This document shows, piece after piece, positions 53,452 through 62,212 of a DNA stretch of 64,000 bases. This stretch comes from Paenibacillus ihbetae (GTDB lineage: Bacteria; Bacillota; Bacilli; Paenibacillales; Paenibacillaceae). Location of the stretch: NCBI RefSeq assembly GCF_002741055.1, contig NZ_CP016809.1:5930501-5994500 (forward strand), in the 5' to 3' direction. The notes beneath the pieces are model-generated. The model saw only the letters and a list, made by a program, of their open reading frames with translations, was not told the origin of the DNA and did not search any database. Within the stretch, counting starts at the first letter, position 1. Every line of letters starts with the position of its first letter. The translations under genes and the position numbers were made by a program.

Positions 53452-53601
53452 ATGCTTTCCCCGTTCTTCAGTCTAGGAGCCAGCACATATCGCCACACTC
53501 TTACGTTATGCGTCGGTTATCATCCCCCGGCTGTATCGGAACAGGACGTGAACCGTCTACTGGACGATATGATAAGTGAACTAACCGATTACTGCTTTTG
53601 A
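53452..53601 (+). pseudogene. C-terminal remnant of an acyltransferase-like protein
   Basis: A frame open from 53422 and ending at TGA 53601, with ATG at 53452. The translation (FFSLGASTYRHTLTLCVGYHPPAVSEQDVNRLLDDMISELTD) resembles the last 50 residues of condensation-type acyltransferases. There is no start or ribosome site for a full gene. It looks like the end of a second acyltransferase lost from this cluster. Confidence 0.4.
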
Positions 53602-53618
53602 TGACGAATTCATGAATA

Positions 53619-53668
53619 GGCTTCCAGCCGTCACGCTTACGTGATGAGGCCGGGAGCTTTTTTGTATT
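53619..53668 (+). terminator. Terminator of the acyltransferase cluster
   Basis: GGCTTCCAGCCGTCACG pairs with CGTGATGAGGCCGGGAGC with mismatches, then TTTTTTG. Confidence 0.75.
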
Positions 53669-53857
53669 GAGGAGGAAGGTGGCATATACAGGATCGAACC
53701 CCGCAAGAGAAATTATATTTTGAAGTAGTTTTTATTTCTTTTTAACGTAAGTTACAGTTGACTTATAGAGTAATATAAATTACTCTTGGAAGCAACAAGG
53801 TAGTTCACTAAATACTGGTATTCAGTGATGCCTGGTCATTTAAGGAGGAGAGACTAT

Positions 53858-54814
53858 ATGTCCAAGGTGCATGGGTTGAAACCGGATGTTCATTCGCTTC
53901 ATGGATTTTTCAGCAAAGAGCTTGAGCCTGCTCTTTATATTCAGTCCGGGGATACGGTCGAGTATCAAACGCTGGATGCGGGATGGGGACTTGCGAAGCG
54001 TTCTTCGCCGGGCGAGCCGAGATTGAAGTTTACCGAGCGCCTGCCGGAGCGGCAGGAGAAGCAGTTTGGGCATGCTTTGCTGGGCCCCGTTCATATCGAA
54101 GGGGCAGAGCCTGGGAGCACACTGGAGATTAAGATCAATGAGATTGTACCCGGCTCCTGGGGCTGGACCTCTGCCGGAGGCTTCCCAAGCTATTGGAACG
54201 AGAGGCTGGGCATGGCGGATGTCCCTGAAGTGACGCTGGATTTTGAACTGGATGCCCGTACGATGATCGGACGAAGCCAGTTCGGGAATTTCAAATACGG
54301 CGTTCGTCTGAAGCCGTTTATGGGAATTATGGGCATGCCGCCCAAAGAAGACGGCAGACACTCTACGTTTGTCCCCCGGCCATATGGAGGAAACCTGGAC
54401 TGCAAAGAATTAACCGCAGGCAGTACGTTGTATCTGCCGGTCCCGGTAAGCGGCGGCTTATTCTCAACAGGGGATGGCCATGCTGCGCAAGGGGACGGAG
54501 AAGTTAGCGGACCCGCCTTGGAATGCCCCATGGAAAAGGTGAGTTTGACCTTCCGCGTCCTCAATGACATGCCCATTACGATGCCGAGGGCAAAGACGTG
54601 CACGGGCTGGCTGACGATGGGCATCCATGAGGATCTGGAACAAGCGATGTGGCTCGCTGTGAACGGGATGTTGGATCTTATGACCGAGCTCTATGCGATG
54701 TCAAGGACGGAAGCATATGCCTATGCCACCTTGACGGTGGATTTAAGAATTACGCAAATCGTGAATACGGCAAAGGGCGTGCATGCTTTCCTGCCATTCG
54801 ACGCCTTGAGATAA
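53858..54814 (+). CDS. Acetamidase/formamidase family protein
   Basis: A 318-residue FmdA_AmdA-family enzyme. GHALLGPVHIEGAEPGSTLEIKINEIVPGSWGWTS, PFMGIMGMPP and GGNLDCKELTAGSTLYLPVPVSGGLFSTGDGHAAQGDGEVSG are the characteristic metal-site blocks. It hydrolyses short amides such as formamide or acetamide to ammonia and acid. ATG at 53858 follows AAGGAGGAGAG. A 111-base gap without a clear terminator leads to the alpha/beta hydrolase. Confidence 0.92.
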   Translation: MSKVHGLKPDVHSLHGFFSKELEPALYIQSGDTVEYQTLDAGWGLAKRSSPGEPRLKFTERLPERQEKQFGHALLGPVHIEGAEPGSTLEIKINEIVPGSWGWTSAGGFPSYWNERLGMADVPEVTLDFELDARTMIGRSQFGNFKYGVRLKPFMGIMGMPPKEDGRHSTFVPRPYGGNLDCKELTAGSTLYLPVPVSGGLFSTGDGHAAQGDGEVSGPALECPMEKVSLTFRVLNDMPITMPRAKTCTGWLTMGIHEDLEQAMWLAVNGMLDLMTELYAMSRTEAYAYATLTVDLRITQIVNTAKGVHAFLPFDALR

Positions 54815-54925
54815 GGAATTTGATTACATACATACTCCAGGCTCAAGCAAGAGCACAAGAGAAACCGCGGAATGAAGGATATTTCTTCATTTTAAAAATT
54901 TGTTTATACCCAGGAGGAACTGCAT

Positions 54926-55657
54926 ATGCAATTATTTGAAACGATGGTGAATAACAATGGTGTCCATATTCACGTGACGGAGGCGCATCAAGAACTGAAG
55001 CGGGAAGGAGTTCCGCTCGTTATCATTCCAGGGTTGTCGGAATCGGCAGATGATTACATCGGCATTATACAGAAGCTCTCTCCTAGACATATCGTTGTGA
55101 TCACGCTCCGCGGACGGGGCAAAAGCGACTCCCCTTCATCGGGATATACGCTCGAGGATCATATCGGCGACATTGACGCGGCTGTCCGTCATCTTGGACT
55201 TGAGTCGTTCATCCTCATGGGGTATTCAAGAGGCGTGTCGTATCAGCTCGGCTATGCCGTACAGCATCCTGAACGCATTCGGGGTTTGATCATCGGCGAC
55301 TATCCCGCCATTCATACCCAGCTGCCGCCAGGTTGGGTGGAATTCTTCGCCTCCTTGCCGCCGTGGCGGGGGAAGAAGCTGTTTGATCGGATGCGGGCCG
55401 AGGCTCTGCATGCACTGCAGCGGGAATCATCCAAGGTAGAACTGTGGGATGATCTGACCACTTTGACTTGTCCAGCCTTGATTATCCGTGGCGTAAAACC
55501 GCATCCCGGGTTATCATTAGAGGCAGCGGAACAGTATAAGCTGAAGCTGCCGCAGGCCAAGCTTGTGGAATTCGATCAGCATGACCATAATATTTTCGAG
55601 CCGGACGCGGGAGCGTTTGTCCGCACCGCCGATTCCTTTATGAACGCGATAAAGTGA
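54926..55657 (+). CDS. Alpha/beta hydrolase
   Basis: A 243-residue hydrolase: LVIIPGLSESADDYIGI near the oxyanion region, nucleophile Ser in GYSRGVSY, and the catalytic His near the end in DQHDHNIF. Catalytic acid probably the Asp/Glu before this. Substrate unknown. ATG at 54926 follows AGGAGG. It sits 45 bases before the HTH/F1-beta-like gene and is likely co-transcribed with it. Confidence 0.88.
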   Translation: MQLFETMVNNNGVHIHVTEAHQELKREGVPLVIIPGLSESADDYIGIIQKLSPRHIVVITLRGRGKSDSPSSGYTLEDHIGDIDAAVRHLGLESFILMGYSRGVSYQLGYAVQHPERIRGLIIGDYPAIHTQLPPGWVEFFASLPPWRGKKLFDRMRAEALHALQRESSKVELWDDLTTLTCPALIIRGVKPHPGLSLEAAEQYKLKLPQAKLVEFDQHDHNIFEPDAGAFVRTADSFMNAIK

Positions 55658-55702
55658 GATCCTGAAAACCATGAATCCATTATTAAAAAAGGGTGTACGC
55701 AT

Positions 55703-56749
55703 TTGGATAATCTGAAGCTTAACGTATCGCTGCTGCGACAAAGAGTCCCGAACCTGACCAGCGCAGCCAAGTCGGTTGGATTGCGGCCGGCCACGGTCTC
55801 CAATCTATGCACGGGTAAGATCCCGGTCGGCCGGGCGGAAGTCCGCACAATTGCCGCATTGGCAGCGCTGGCGAAATGCAGTCTGGATGAGCTGATCTTG
55901 CGCGGAGAACGGATCGATATGATCGAGACGGGCATTAAGCCGCTCGATTTATTTGCTCCGATCGCCAAAGGCGGGACCGTAGGTTTAGTCGCCCGACCCG
56001 GAATGGGGCAGCTGGTGCTTCTTGGCGAATTGTTTCATCATTTTAAACAGGATGGTTACTTGACGATTCTGCTGAAACCGGAAGGGGAGTATCCCGAGCT
56101 GCAGGATTTGCTGGATGATGTGGAGCGAGTGGCGTATTCCATAGAAGAAGTTTATGATATCGCGGTGAGCGGGCCGCCGGGTAAAGAAATGATGTTCGCC
56201 GCGGACCGGGAGCATGTGCTGACCGGAAAAATATACGAGCTCCAGGAGCGACTGCAGCAGGAGGGCATCCAGCATGTCACCACATTCCTCGTCGACCTGA
56301 AAGGGGCGGTTGTGGATGAGGATATGCCTTACGGTCCGCTTGAGACGCTGTGGTATTTCGATGCCGATCTGGCGGCAAGACATCGGTTTCCAGCCGTCAA
56401 TCCCCTCTATTCCACATCGTCTGTGCTGGAAGGTGCCCATCTGGATCAGAATCATGCCTCGGTCCAGCAGCGGGCCCAGAAGCTGCTGCGGCGTTATCGT
56501 GAGCTTCGCTCCTTAGTGAATGTAAGGGGACTGCAGGCGATTCCTGCATCGGAAATGGAAGTTTATCAACGAGGGGAGCGTCTGGAGGCATACCTGACGC
56601 AGCCTTTTCACATTGCACAAGCTTATACCGGAAGAGAAGGGGAACGGGTACCGCTGCAAGACACATTGCATGACGTTCAGGCTATTCTGAATGGAAGCAT
56701 GGATCACCGGGAGGTAGAGAGCTTAACCTGGATCGGGAAGCTAGGTTAG
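55703..56749 (+). CDS. XRE-like DNA-binding domain fused to a reduced F1-ATPase beta-like domain
   Basis: A 348-residue chimera. Residues 1-68 form a lambda-repressor-type HTH (TSAAKSVGLRPATVSNLCTGK). Residues 75-348 follow the F1/V1 catalytic subunit: ETGIKPLDLFAPIAKGG (75-91), a P-loop position reading ARPGMGQL (97-104) where GGAGVGKT is expected, a GEY at the place of the catalytic GER glutamate (E129), PPG (158-160), a Walker-B-like TTFLVD (D198), HRFPAVNPLYSTS (227-239), RRYRELRSLV and AYLTQPFHIAQAYTG (296-310). The P-loop Lys and Thr are lost, and the segment between Walker B and the PAV motif is shortened. The start is TTG behind AAAGGGTG. I know of no described function. Confidence 0.85.
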   Translation: MDNLKLNVSLLRQRVPNLTSAAKSVGLRPATVSNLCTGKIPVGRAEVRTIAALAALAKCSLDELILRGERIDMIETGIKPLDLFAPIAKGGTVGLVARPGMGQLVLLGELFHHFKQDGYLTILLKPEGEYPELQDLLDDVERVAYSIEEVYDIAVSGPPGKEMMFAADREHVLTGKIYELQERLQQEGIQHVTTFLVDLKGAVVDEDMPYGPLETLWYFDADLAARHRFPAVNPLYSTSSVLEGAHLDQNHASVQQRAQKLLRRYRELRSLVNVRGLQAIPASEMEVYQRGERLEAYLTQPFHIAQAYTGREGERVPLQDTLHDVQAILNGSMDHREVESLTWIGKLG

Positions 56750-56767
56750 TGCCGTAACAAGAGCCAG

Positions 56768-56812
56768 AAAGCCGAATCTGCCTCGTAAAGCAGAATTCGG
56801 CTTTTGATGTGT
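56768..56812. terminator. Terminator after the HTH/F1-beta-like gene
   Basis: AAAGCCGAATCTGC (56768-56781) pairs with GCAGAATTCGGCTTTT (56790-56805) apart from one mismatch. Confidence 0.85.
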
Positions 56813-56972
56813 TCTCGAATAATTTCGGATTTCCCATTGAACATCATAGGTTCCTTTAATATAATTATCCAAGCTCTAATCGACGGACAGGTACATGCGG
56901 CAGGGTAAAAAAGGACACCCGTTTTGGGACCGGCCGTTCGGTTATCCAACAAAATAGAAGGAGACATGGGGA

Positions 56973-57446
56973 ATGAAGAACAAAAAGAATTGGATGATTA
57001 CGGCAGCGATTGCAGTATTATTGCTGCTCGTGTTCGTCCCGGTCCAGCAATCTTACAGTGCGGAGGGGTCTTCGGCAGCTGAAGTGTCGGGAAGTGCTCT
57101 TGAGGGGCAGTTTCACCTCAGCCATGTCGTAAAAATCTACATCCCGTCCACGGTGAAGGGAAATATTGAAATCACCGAAGAGGCACAGCAAAAATTCGTA
57201 GATCAGGCATTAACGAAATTTTCGCAATGGTTCGGCGGCGCTACGGCTATTGATGGTGAGGGTGCTTGGGTGGACAAAGATCAGAAGCTGATCAAGGAGA
57301 ATGTTACGATTGTGTACGCCTATGCCGAGAAACTGGATAAGAAATCATTGGACCAAGTGGTGGCGTATGCCAAGCAGCTGAAAGAGGACCTTGCCCAATA
57401 TGCGATTTCCCTAGAAGTGGATGGGAAAATGTACTTTATCGAATAG
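56973..57446 (+). CDS. Small secreted protein (DUF3574-like)
   Basis: A 157-residue exported protein with a signal peptide (MKNKKNWMITAAIAVLLLLVFVPVQQSYSAEG). The mature part (VKIYIPSTVKGNIEITEEAQQKFVDQALTKFSQWFGGATAIDGEGAWVDKDQKLIKENVTIVYAYAEKLDKKSLDQVVAYAKQLKEDL) is an alpha/beta domain similar in pattern to DUF3574. Function unknown. ATG at 56973 follows AGAAGGAG. Single gene between two terminators. Confidence 0.78.
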   Translation: MKNKKNWMITAAIAVLLLLVFVPVQQSYSAEGSSAAEVSGSALEGQFHLSHVVKIYIPSTVKGNIEITEEAQQKFVDQALTKFSQWFGGATAIDGEGAWVDKDQKLIKENVTIVYAYAEKLDKKSLDQVVAYAKQLKEDLAQYAISLEVDGKMYFIE

Positions 57447-57528
57447 AAAGCAATATCATAACGTGAACCCACAGGTATTATTACTTAACTTATGCATCAT
57501 CTTACTTAACCATTATGATCATAGCGAA

Positions 57529-57584
57529 AGGGCTGACGCCTCTCATCCTGCAGCAGGGGATGAGAGGGCCAGCTTTTTTTTTTG
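57529..57584. terminator. Bidirectional terminator
   Basis: GGCTGACGCCTCTCATCC pairs with GGATGAGAGGGCCAGC, followed by nine T. Shared by the secreted protein and the convergent AlkA-like gene. Confidence 0.88.
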
Positions 57585-57591
57585 CGCACAG

Positions 57592-58665
57592 CTAGTATAG
57601 AAATCTCCACAGATAGAAGGTAGCGTAGGATTCCCAATTGACCCATCGAGCCGACAGCTTCCGGATCTCTTCCTTCGTCGGCTTCTTCTCCATGCCCATC
57701 ACATGCTTGATCGCATTATGCAGACCCACGTCATCGATCGGAAAGGCGTCCGGCATCCGAAGGCAGCGCATCAGCACATAATTCGCTGTCCAGGGACCAA
57801 TGCCGCGGATCGCGATAAGCATGTTCTCCGCTTGCTTGAGGCTTCCGGCTTCAAGCAGCTTCTCCTTGGTCAATGCCCCATCGGCCATGAGCTTGGCCAC
57901 GTTCAGAACGTACTCGCATTTCTTCACCGTCATCCGCAGACCGCTGAGGTCGTGGACGCTTAGCGCTGCAATATCCTCCGGTCTTGGGAAAATCCAATAG
58001 GACTCTCCCTCGCATGGGATGCGCCGGCCAAATGCTTCTACGAAACGCCTCTTTAACGTATAGGCATAGGTCAAATTGATCTGTTGACCGAGAATGCCCC
58101 AGCACAGCGCCTCGAACAGATCAGGGATTCCCATGTTGCGAAGCCCATAGAAGGTTTGGACGGCATCGCGCAGAAGAGGATCTGCAGATGCCATCTCATA
58201 GAACGGCACCAGGTCGGTGTTCATGTCGAACCAATCGCGGACATACGCTGCCGCGTCAGCGCGCAAACAGGGCTCAACAGGGAGGAAATCCCCAAGGAAA
58301 CGAACAATCACGGCCTGTTCGTGAGGGGCTTCGCGTACTTCAATTACGACGATATCTTCCCCATGGCTCAAGGGAAGAGCTCGATAGATCCGGTCATTGC
58401 GGACGTGAAACAGACATTCATTCGGTGAGCGCTGCAGGTATTTCAAATTCTCTTTAAAGCTGAATTCCTTCGGCGCGAACAGCTTGAGTTCATGCTGATG
58501 ATCCTCCCAGCCGGTATGATGAACCGGATTCTGATTGGAAAGCCCGGCGGAATTCGAAGCAGCCGGAAGTTTCGTATTGGAAAGACTGCCCGATGTGTGG
58601 TTAGCGCTTGGTTCTGAAGGTTGTGCAGACGTTCGGCCGCCTGGTGCCGGCTTGGAATGGGACAT
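57592..58665 (-). CDS. AlkA-like DNA-3-methyladenine glycosylase (HhH-GPD)
   Basis: A 357-residue protein: a Ser/Pro-rich N-terminal extension (about 1-45), an AlkA N-like domain, and the HhH-GPD glycosylase domain. GILGQQINLTYAYTLKRRFVEAFG, the hairpin LIAIRGIGPWTANYVLMRCL, and the catalytic Asp in FPIDDVGL are all present. It removes alkylated bases from DNA. ATG 58665 is chosen because AAAGGAA precedes it; the longer frame to 58770 crosses the adaA control region. It is divergent from adaA-adaB, and common induction by alkylation is likely. Confidence 0.92.
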   Translation of the reverse strand: MSHSKPAPGGRTSAQPSEPSANHTSGSLSNTKLPAASNSAGLSNQNPVHHTGWEDHQHELKLFAPKEFSFKENLKYLQRSPNECLFHVRNDRIYRALPLSHGEDIVVIEVREAPHEQAVIVRFLGDFLPVEPCLRADAAAYVRDWFDMNTDLVPFYEMASADPLLRDAVQTFYGLRNMGIPDLFEALCWGILGQQINLTYAYTLKRRFVEAFGRRIPCEGESYWIFPRPEDIAALSVHDLSGLRMTVKKCEYVLNVAKLMADGALTKEKLLEAGSLKQAENMLIAIRGIGPWTANYVLMRCLRMPDAFPIDDVGLHNAIKHVMGMEKKPTKEEIRKLSARWVNWESYATFYLWRFLY

Positions 58666-58814
58666 GATGCATCGTTTCCTTTCGCTCAAAATATCTATTA
58701 CACTAGTTGTACCATATTTCCGAAGCAAATTATTTTGTAATCTTGCTCTTATATTCCAAAAACCGTACAACGAGCTGGACCTGTGGTTATAATGTTAGCG
58801 GAGGTGAATGAAAC

Positions 58815-59417
58815 GTGGCCAACCGGATCGAGCCAAGCGAAGCACAATGGAAGGCGATTATCGAAAATGATAAAGCGAGCGACGGCAAGTTTTTTTACGC
58901 GGTCGAGACGACCGGGATATTCTGCAGGCCTTCCTGCAAATCCAGACCCCCAAAAAAAGAAAATGTGCGGGTGTTCCAATCGGCGGATGAAGCAAGATCC
59001 GAGCATTTCCGTCCCTGCAAACGGTGCAAGCCAACGGGAGAGCGCCTGCCGGACCATGAATGGATCGAGCTCGTCAAGGAGTACATTGATAAACATTACA
59101 ACGAGCAATTAACGCTCGATTTACTGGCCGATGTGAGCCACGGCAGTCCGTATCACCTTCACCGCATATTCAAGCGGGTTACCGGAATGACCCCGACGGA
59201 ATATATCCAGAAGCTGCGCGTCGATAAAGCCAAGCAGCTCCTGACGGATACGGCTAAACCTATCGCTGATATCGGTCAGTTGGTCGGGATAGAGAATACG
59301 GCTTACTTCGTGACGTTGTTTAAGAAGAAGACGGGATCGACTCCTTTAAGCTATCGTCGGCAAGCTTTAAATCATCCAATGATGGAGGTAATTAATCATG
59401 ATGGAATCCAATCCTGA
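58815..59417 (+). CDS. adaA: AdaA methylphosphotriester-DNA methyltransferase / AraC-type activator
   Basis: A 200-residue protein: an Ada zinc domain with four cysteines (C37, C41, C68, C71; FCRPSCKSRPP and FRPCKRCKP), where C37 accepts methyl from phosphotriesters, then an AraC double helix-turn-helix (LTLDLLADVSHGSPYHLHRIFKRVTGMTPTEYIQKLR). When methylated it activates its own operon. GTG at 58815 follows GCGGAGGTG. The 3' end overlaps adaB by 20 bases. Confidence 0.95.
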   Translation: MANRIEPSEAQWKAIIENDKASDGKFFYAVETTGIFCRPSCKSRPPKKENVRVFQSADEARSEHFRPCKRCKPTGERLPDHEWIELVKEYIDKHYNEQLTLDLLADVSHGSPYHLHRIFKRVTGMTPTEYIQKLRVDKAKQLLTDTAKPIADIGQLVGIENTAYFVTLFKKKTGSTPLSYRRQALNHPMMEVINHDGIQS

Positions 59418-59952
59418 TGTGATCCGCTGGACGCGGCTGACTCATGCTGGCTGGAGCCTGTACATTGCTGCCACGGAGCAAGGCTTATGCTATGTCGGTT
59501 CACAGGATCATACGTTTGATGAGCTGGCGGAATGGGTCGGGGCTAAATATCCCGGTGCGGGGCTTGTGCAGGATGACCGCATCATGAAGCCCTATGTAAA
59601 AGAACTGGAGGAATATATGCAGGGAAAGCGTGACCGCTTCGGGATGGCTATGGATTATAAGGGGACTCCTTTTCAAATGGCAGTGTGGCATGCGCTGTGC
59701 CAAATCCCCTATGGGAAGACCGCCACATATACGGACATCGCCCAAACCATCGGAAAGCCTGCCGCGGTTCGAGCGGTTGGGGCCGCCGTCGGGGCGAATC
59801 CGCTCTTGATCACCGTGCCATGTCACCGGGTTATCGGCAAGAACGGTACTTTGACGGGCTATCGCGGAGGTCTGGCGATGAAGACCAAGCTGCTGGAGCT
59901 TGAGCGTGAACATGAGCAAGCTATGCAGATGGAGACCGTGGAGCATGTCTAA
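59398..59952 (+). CDS. adaB: AdaB/Ogt methylated-DNA-[protein]-cysteine S-methyltransferase
   Basis: A 184-residue suicide repair protein. The acceptor is C142 in TVPCHRVIGKNGTLTGYRGGL, preceded by the DNA-binding PYGKTATYTDIAQTIGKPAAVRAVGAAVGANP. It takes the methyl group from O6-methylguanine. ATG 59398 follows GGAGGTAATTA. Overlaps adaA and the oxygenase gene, so all three are one unit. Confidence 0.95.
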   Translation: MMESNPDVIRWTRLTHAGWSLYIAATEQGLCYVGSQDHTFDELAEWVGAKYPGAGLVQDDRIMKPYVKELEEYMQGKRDRFGMAMDYKGTPFQMAVWHALCQIPYGKTATYTDIAQTIGKPAAVRAVGAAVGANPLLITVPCHRVIGKNGTLTGYRGGLAMKTKLLELEREHEQAMQMETVEHV

Positions 59953-60658
59953 TACGCTTCCTGAACGTATCGAAGGGCTGAACTGGGAAGGGATTCAAGC
60001 GGAGCTTGATGAACACGGCTATGCCGTGGTTCGGAAGCTGCTGCAGCCCGAAGAGTGTACGGCAATCATAGACACGTATCAAGAAGAAGCGCGGTTCCGT
60101 AGTACGATTAACATGGCGCGGCACCGGTTCGGGATCGGTGAGTACAAATACTATCAGGCTCCCCTCCCGGAACTGCTGCAGCAGCTCCGGGAAGGCTTCT
60201 ATCCAGGGCTGGCGCTAACGGCCAACCGCTGGCTGGCAAGGCTAGGAAGCGAGGAAAGGTACCCGGCACAGCTGGATGATTTTCTGGCGGAATGCCATGC
60301 TCAGGGGCAGCGTCGCTCAACGCCGTTGATATTAAAATACGAGGAAGGCGGATATAACTGTCTGCATCAGGATTTGTACGGGGATGTGTTTTTTCCATTC
60401 CAGGTCGTGTTCGTATTAAACGAAAAAGAGAACGATTATACGGGCGGTGAATTTCTGCTGGTGGAGCAGCGGCCCCGCGCGCAGAGCCGGGGGCATGTTA
60501 TCACCTTGGAGCAGGGCTCAGGCCTGATATTTCCGACCCATCACCGGCCGGTGATGGGTACCCGGGGATTTTACCGGACGATGCTGCGGCATGGTGTGAG
60601 TACGATCACCTCAGGGACCAGGTACAGCCTGGGGATCATTTTCCATGATGCCAGATGA
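59945..60658 (+). CDS. 2-oxoglutarate/Fe(II)-dependent oxygenase in the ada operon
   Basis: A 237-residue dioxygenase of the prolyl-hydroxylase-like class. Iron ligands fit HQD (in NCLHQDLYGDV) and a distal His in PTHHRPVMGTRG, with an Arg (GTRYSLGIIFHD) for 2-oxoglutarate. ATG 59945 lies within the end of adaB, so translation is coupled. Its position suggests a role in alkylation damage, by analogy with AlkB; the sequence is not AlkB itself and the substrate is unproven. Confidence 0.88.
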   Translation: MSNTLPERIEGLNWEGIQAELDEHGYAVVRKLLQPEECTAIIDTYQEEARFRSTINMARHRFGIGEYKYYQAPLPELLQQLREGFYPGLALTANRWLARLGSEERYPAQLDDFLAECHAQGQRRSTPLILKYEEGGYNCLHQDLYGDVFFPFQVVFVLNEKENDYTGGEFLLVEQRPRAQSRGHVITLEQGSGLIFPTHHRPVMGTRGFYRTMLRHGVSTITSGTRYSLGIIFHDAR

Positions 60659-60709
60659 GACAATTCCTTATTGTTCAACCATTTTTGAAATAAAAAGCAT
60701 GAACCGACG

Positions 60710-61900
60710 CTAACTAGACGTTCTAGGGTAGCCGGAATAACCAGGATATTTGACGATATAACCTTTTTCCTTCCGCAGTGCGTTGATCAATTCCGGTCCT
60801 ACATGAAGGTTCTCCCTTATGAGTTGATGAGGAGTTAACGCCATCCATTGATTCAGGGATACATCTTCAAAGCGTCTGCTCTTAAACATTTCCAACACCC
60901 ACAGACTTCGGTCGCCGGTATTCTGGATATAGTGACCATATGCGAATGGTACATATCCGACGTCGCCGGCACGATAATCGAACGTGCGAGCCGTGCCATT
61001 GGGCGCAAAAACAGTCATGCGGCCAGTGCCCGATATATAATACTGCCATTCATCATTGTTTGGATGCCAGTGCATTTCTCGCATCGCACCCGGTTTGATC
61101 TCCAGCAATGATGCGGCAATCGTCGTCGAAATCGGAAAATTGGTGGAGTCCACGATCCGTACCGTCCCGCCTGGCGTTACGATCGGCTCCTGGGCGAGCA
61201 ATCGGTGCGTGAAGCTTTTGGGTACCGTGCCATAAGGATCCTCTACATACTGACTTTCAAGTGGACCGGGAAGGTTTCCTTGGAAAATATATCGCTGTTG
61301 TTTGGGAATCTGGGCAAACGTGCTGACGGGCACACCGAAATTTGCCGACAGCACATCTTTCGGCGTATGGGCGAACCAGTCCGAAATCGATAAAGTGTTG
61401 AGATCGGAGAAGCTGCCGTCGTCGAAGACGAGCAGAAACTCGCAGCCACCTTCCAACCCTTGTATGGAGTGGGGGATTCCCGGTGGGAAGTACCACAGAT
61501 CGCCTACGCCAACATCGGCTATGAAATTTCGTCCGTCCTGATCGACTGCCGTAATGCGTGCGCTGCCAACGAGGACAATCGCCCATTCCGCCGACTGATG
61601 CCAATGCAGCTCCCGCACACCGCCCGGAGTTAACGCCATATTCACCCCGGCAAGCGTTGTTGCAATCGGGAGCTGTCGTACGGTTACCTCCCGGGACCAG
61701 CCGCCATGATTTAACTGCATATAGGTATCGGAAAAGGAAAACTTCAGGTTGGGAAGCGTGCCTGCATCTGTCACAGGCGGAACCAGCATATCCGGATTCT
61801 CCAGGTCGCGCATAATGTCACGCGGTCCCAAATCCCACCACCCCGCGCCATCGCTCCGAACGGGTTGCGGTATAGATCCATCCCGGTTGTCTTTGCCCAA
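60710..61900 (-). CDS. oxdC: Oxalate-decarboxylase-type bicupin with altered lid
   Basis: A 396-residue bicupin. Both Mn sites are complete: R96-x-x-H99-x-H101 with E105 and H144 in the first cupin, and [13 protein letters not shown] with a later His (AYGHYIQN) in the second. In Bacillus OxdC the lid is SENS161-164 with catalytic Glu162; here residues 165-168 read S-D-L-N, so the Glu is Asp and the next two differ. Decarboxylation of oxalate is likely but altered specificity is possible. TTG at 61900 follows AAGGGGTG. Cytoplasmic, no signal peptide. Confidence 0.88.
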   Translation of the reverse strand: MGKDNRDGSIPQPVRSDGAGWWDLGPRDIMRDLENPDMLVPPVTDAGTLPNLKFSFSDTYMQLNHGGWSREVTVRQLPIATTLAGVNMALTPGGVRELHWHQSAEWAIVLVGSARITAVDQDGRNFIADVGVGDLWYFPPGIPHSIQGLEGGCEFLLVFDDGSFSDLNTLSISDWFAHTPKDVLSANFGVPVSTFAQIPKQQRYIFQGNLPGPLESQYVEDPYGTVPKSFTHRLLAQEPIVTPGGTVRIVDSTNFPISTTIAASLLEIKPGAMREMHWHPNNDEWQYYISGTGRMTVFAPNGTARTFDYRAGDVGYVPFAYGHYIQNTGDRSLWVLEMFKSRRFEDVSLNQWMALTPHQLIRENLHVGPELINALRKEKGYIVKYPGYSGYPRTSS

Positions 61901-62212
61901 TAGTACTCACACCCCTTATTCATCAACATCGTTACTTAATAAACGTTATGAATAGCTTTCGGAATTTAGAAATACAACATCCCCCCGCGATGGCCACAAT
62001 CCACGGCAGGTATGGAGCGGGAAGCCTGGCGGGAATACCCCTTCGCACTTAACACGGCAAGTTCAGAGGGAAGATCGGCAAGCCTGTGATCGGGCTTCTA
62101 GCTGGCCATGCTGAAGGTTTCAGTATACTATAGAAGGAACTCGCTCCTCATAAACCCATCTCACGATAGAGAGGATCTTGGCCTGAACAGACAAGGAGGG
62201 GACCTTTACATT
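61901..62212. other. Divergent control region, bicupin / radical SAM gene
   Basis: 312 bases with no gene. A TATACT (62134 on) may be the -10 of the rightward gene. CAAGGAGGGG before 62213 is its ribosome site. Nothing else is recognised. Confidence 0.4.

Larger units (their letters stand above)
53367..53857. other. Intergenic region with remnant and terminator
   Basis: 491 bases. It holds the remnant at 53452-53601, the terminator at 53619-53668 and an AT-rich stretch (53700-53830) that should contain the promoter of the acetamidase-like gene. Confidence 0.5.
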
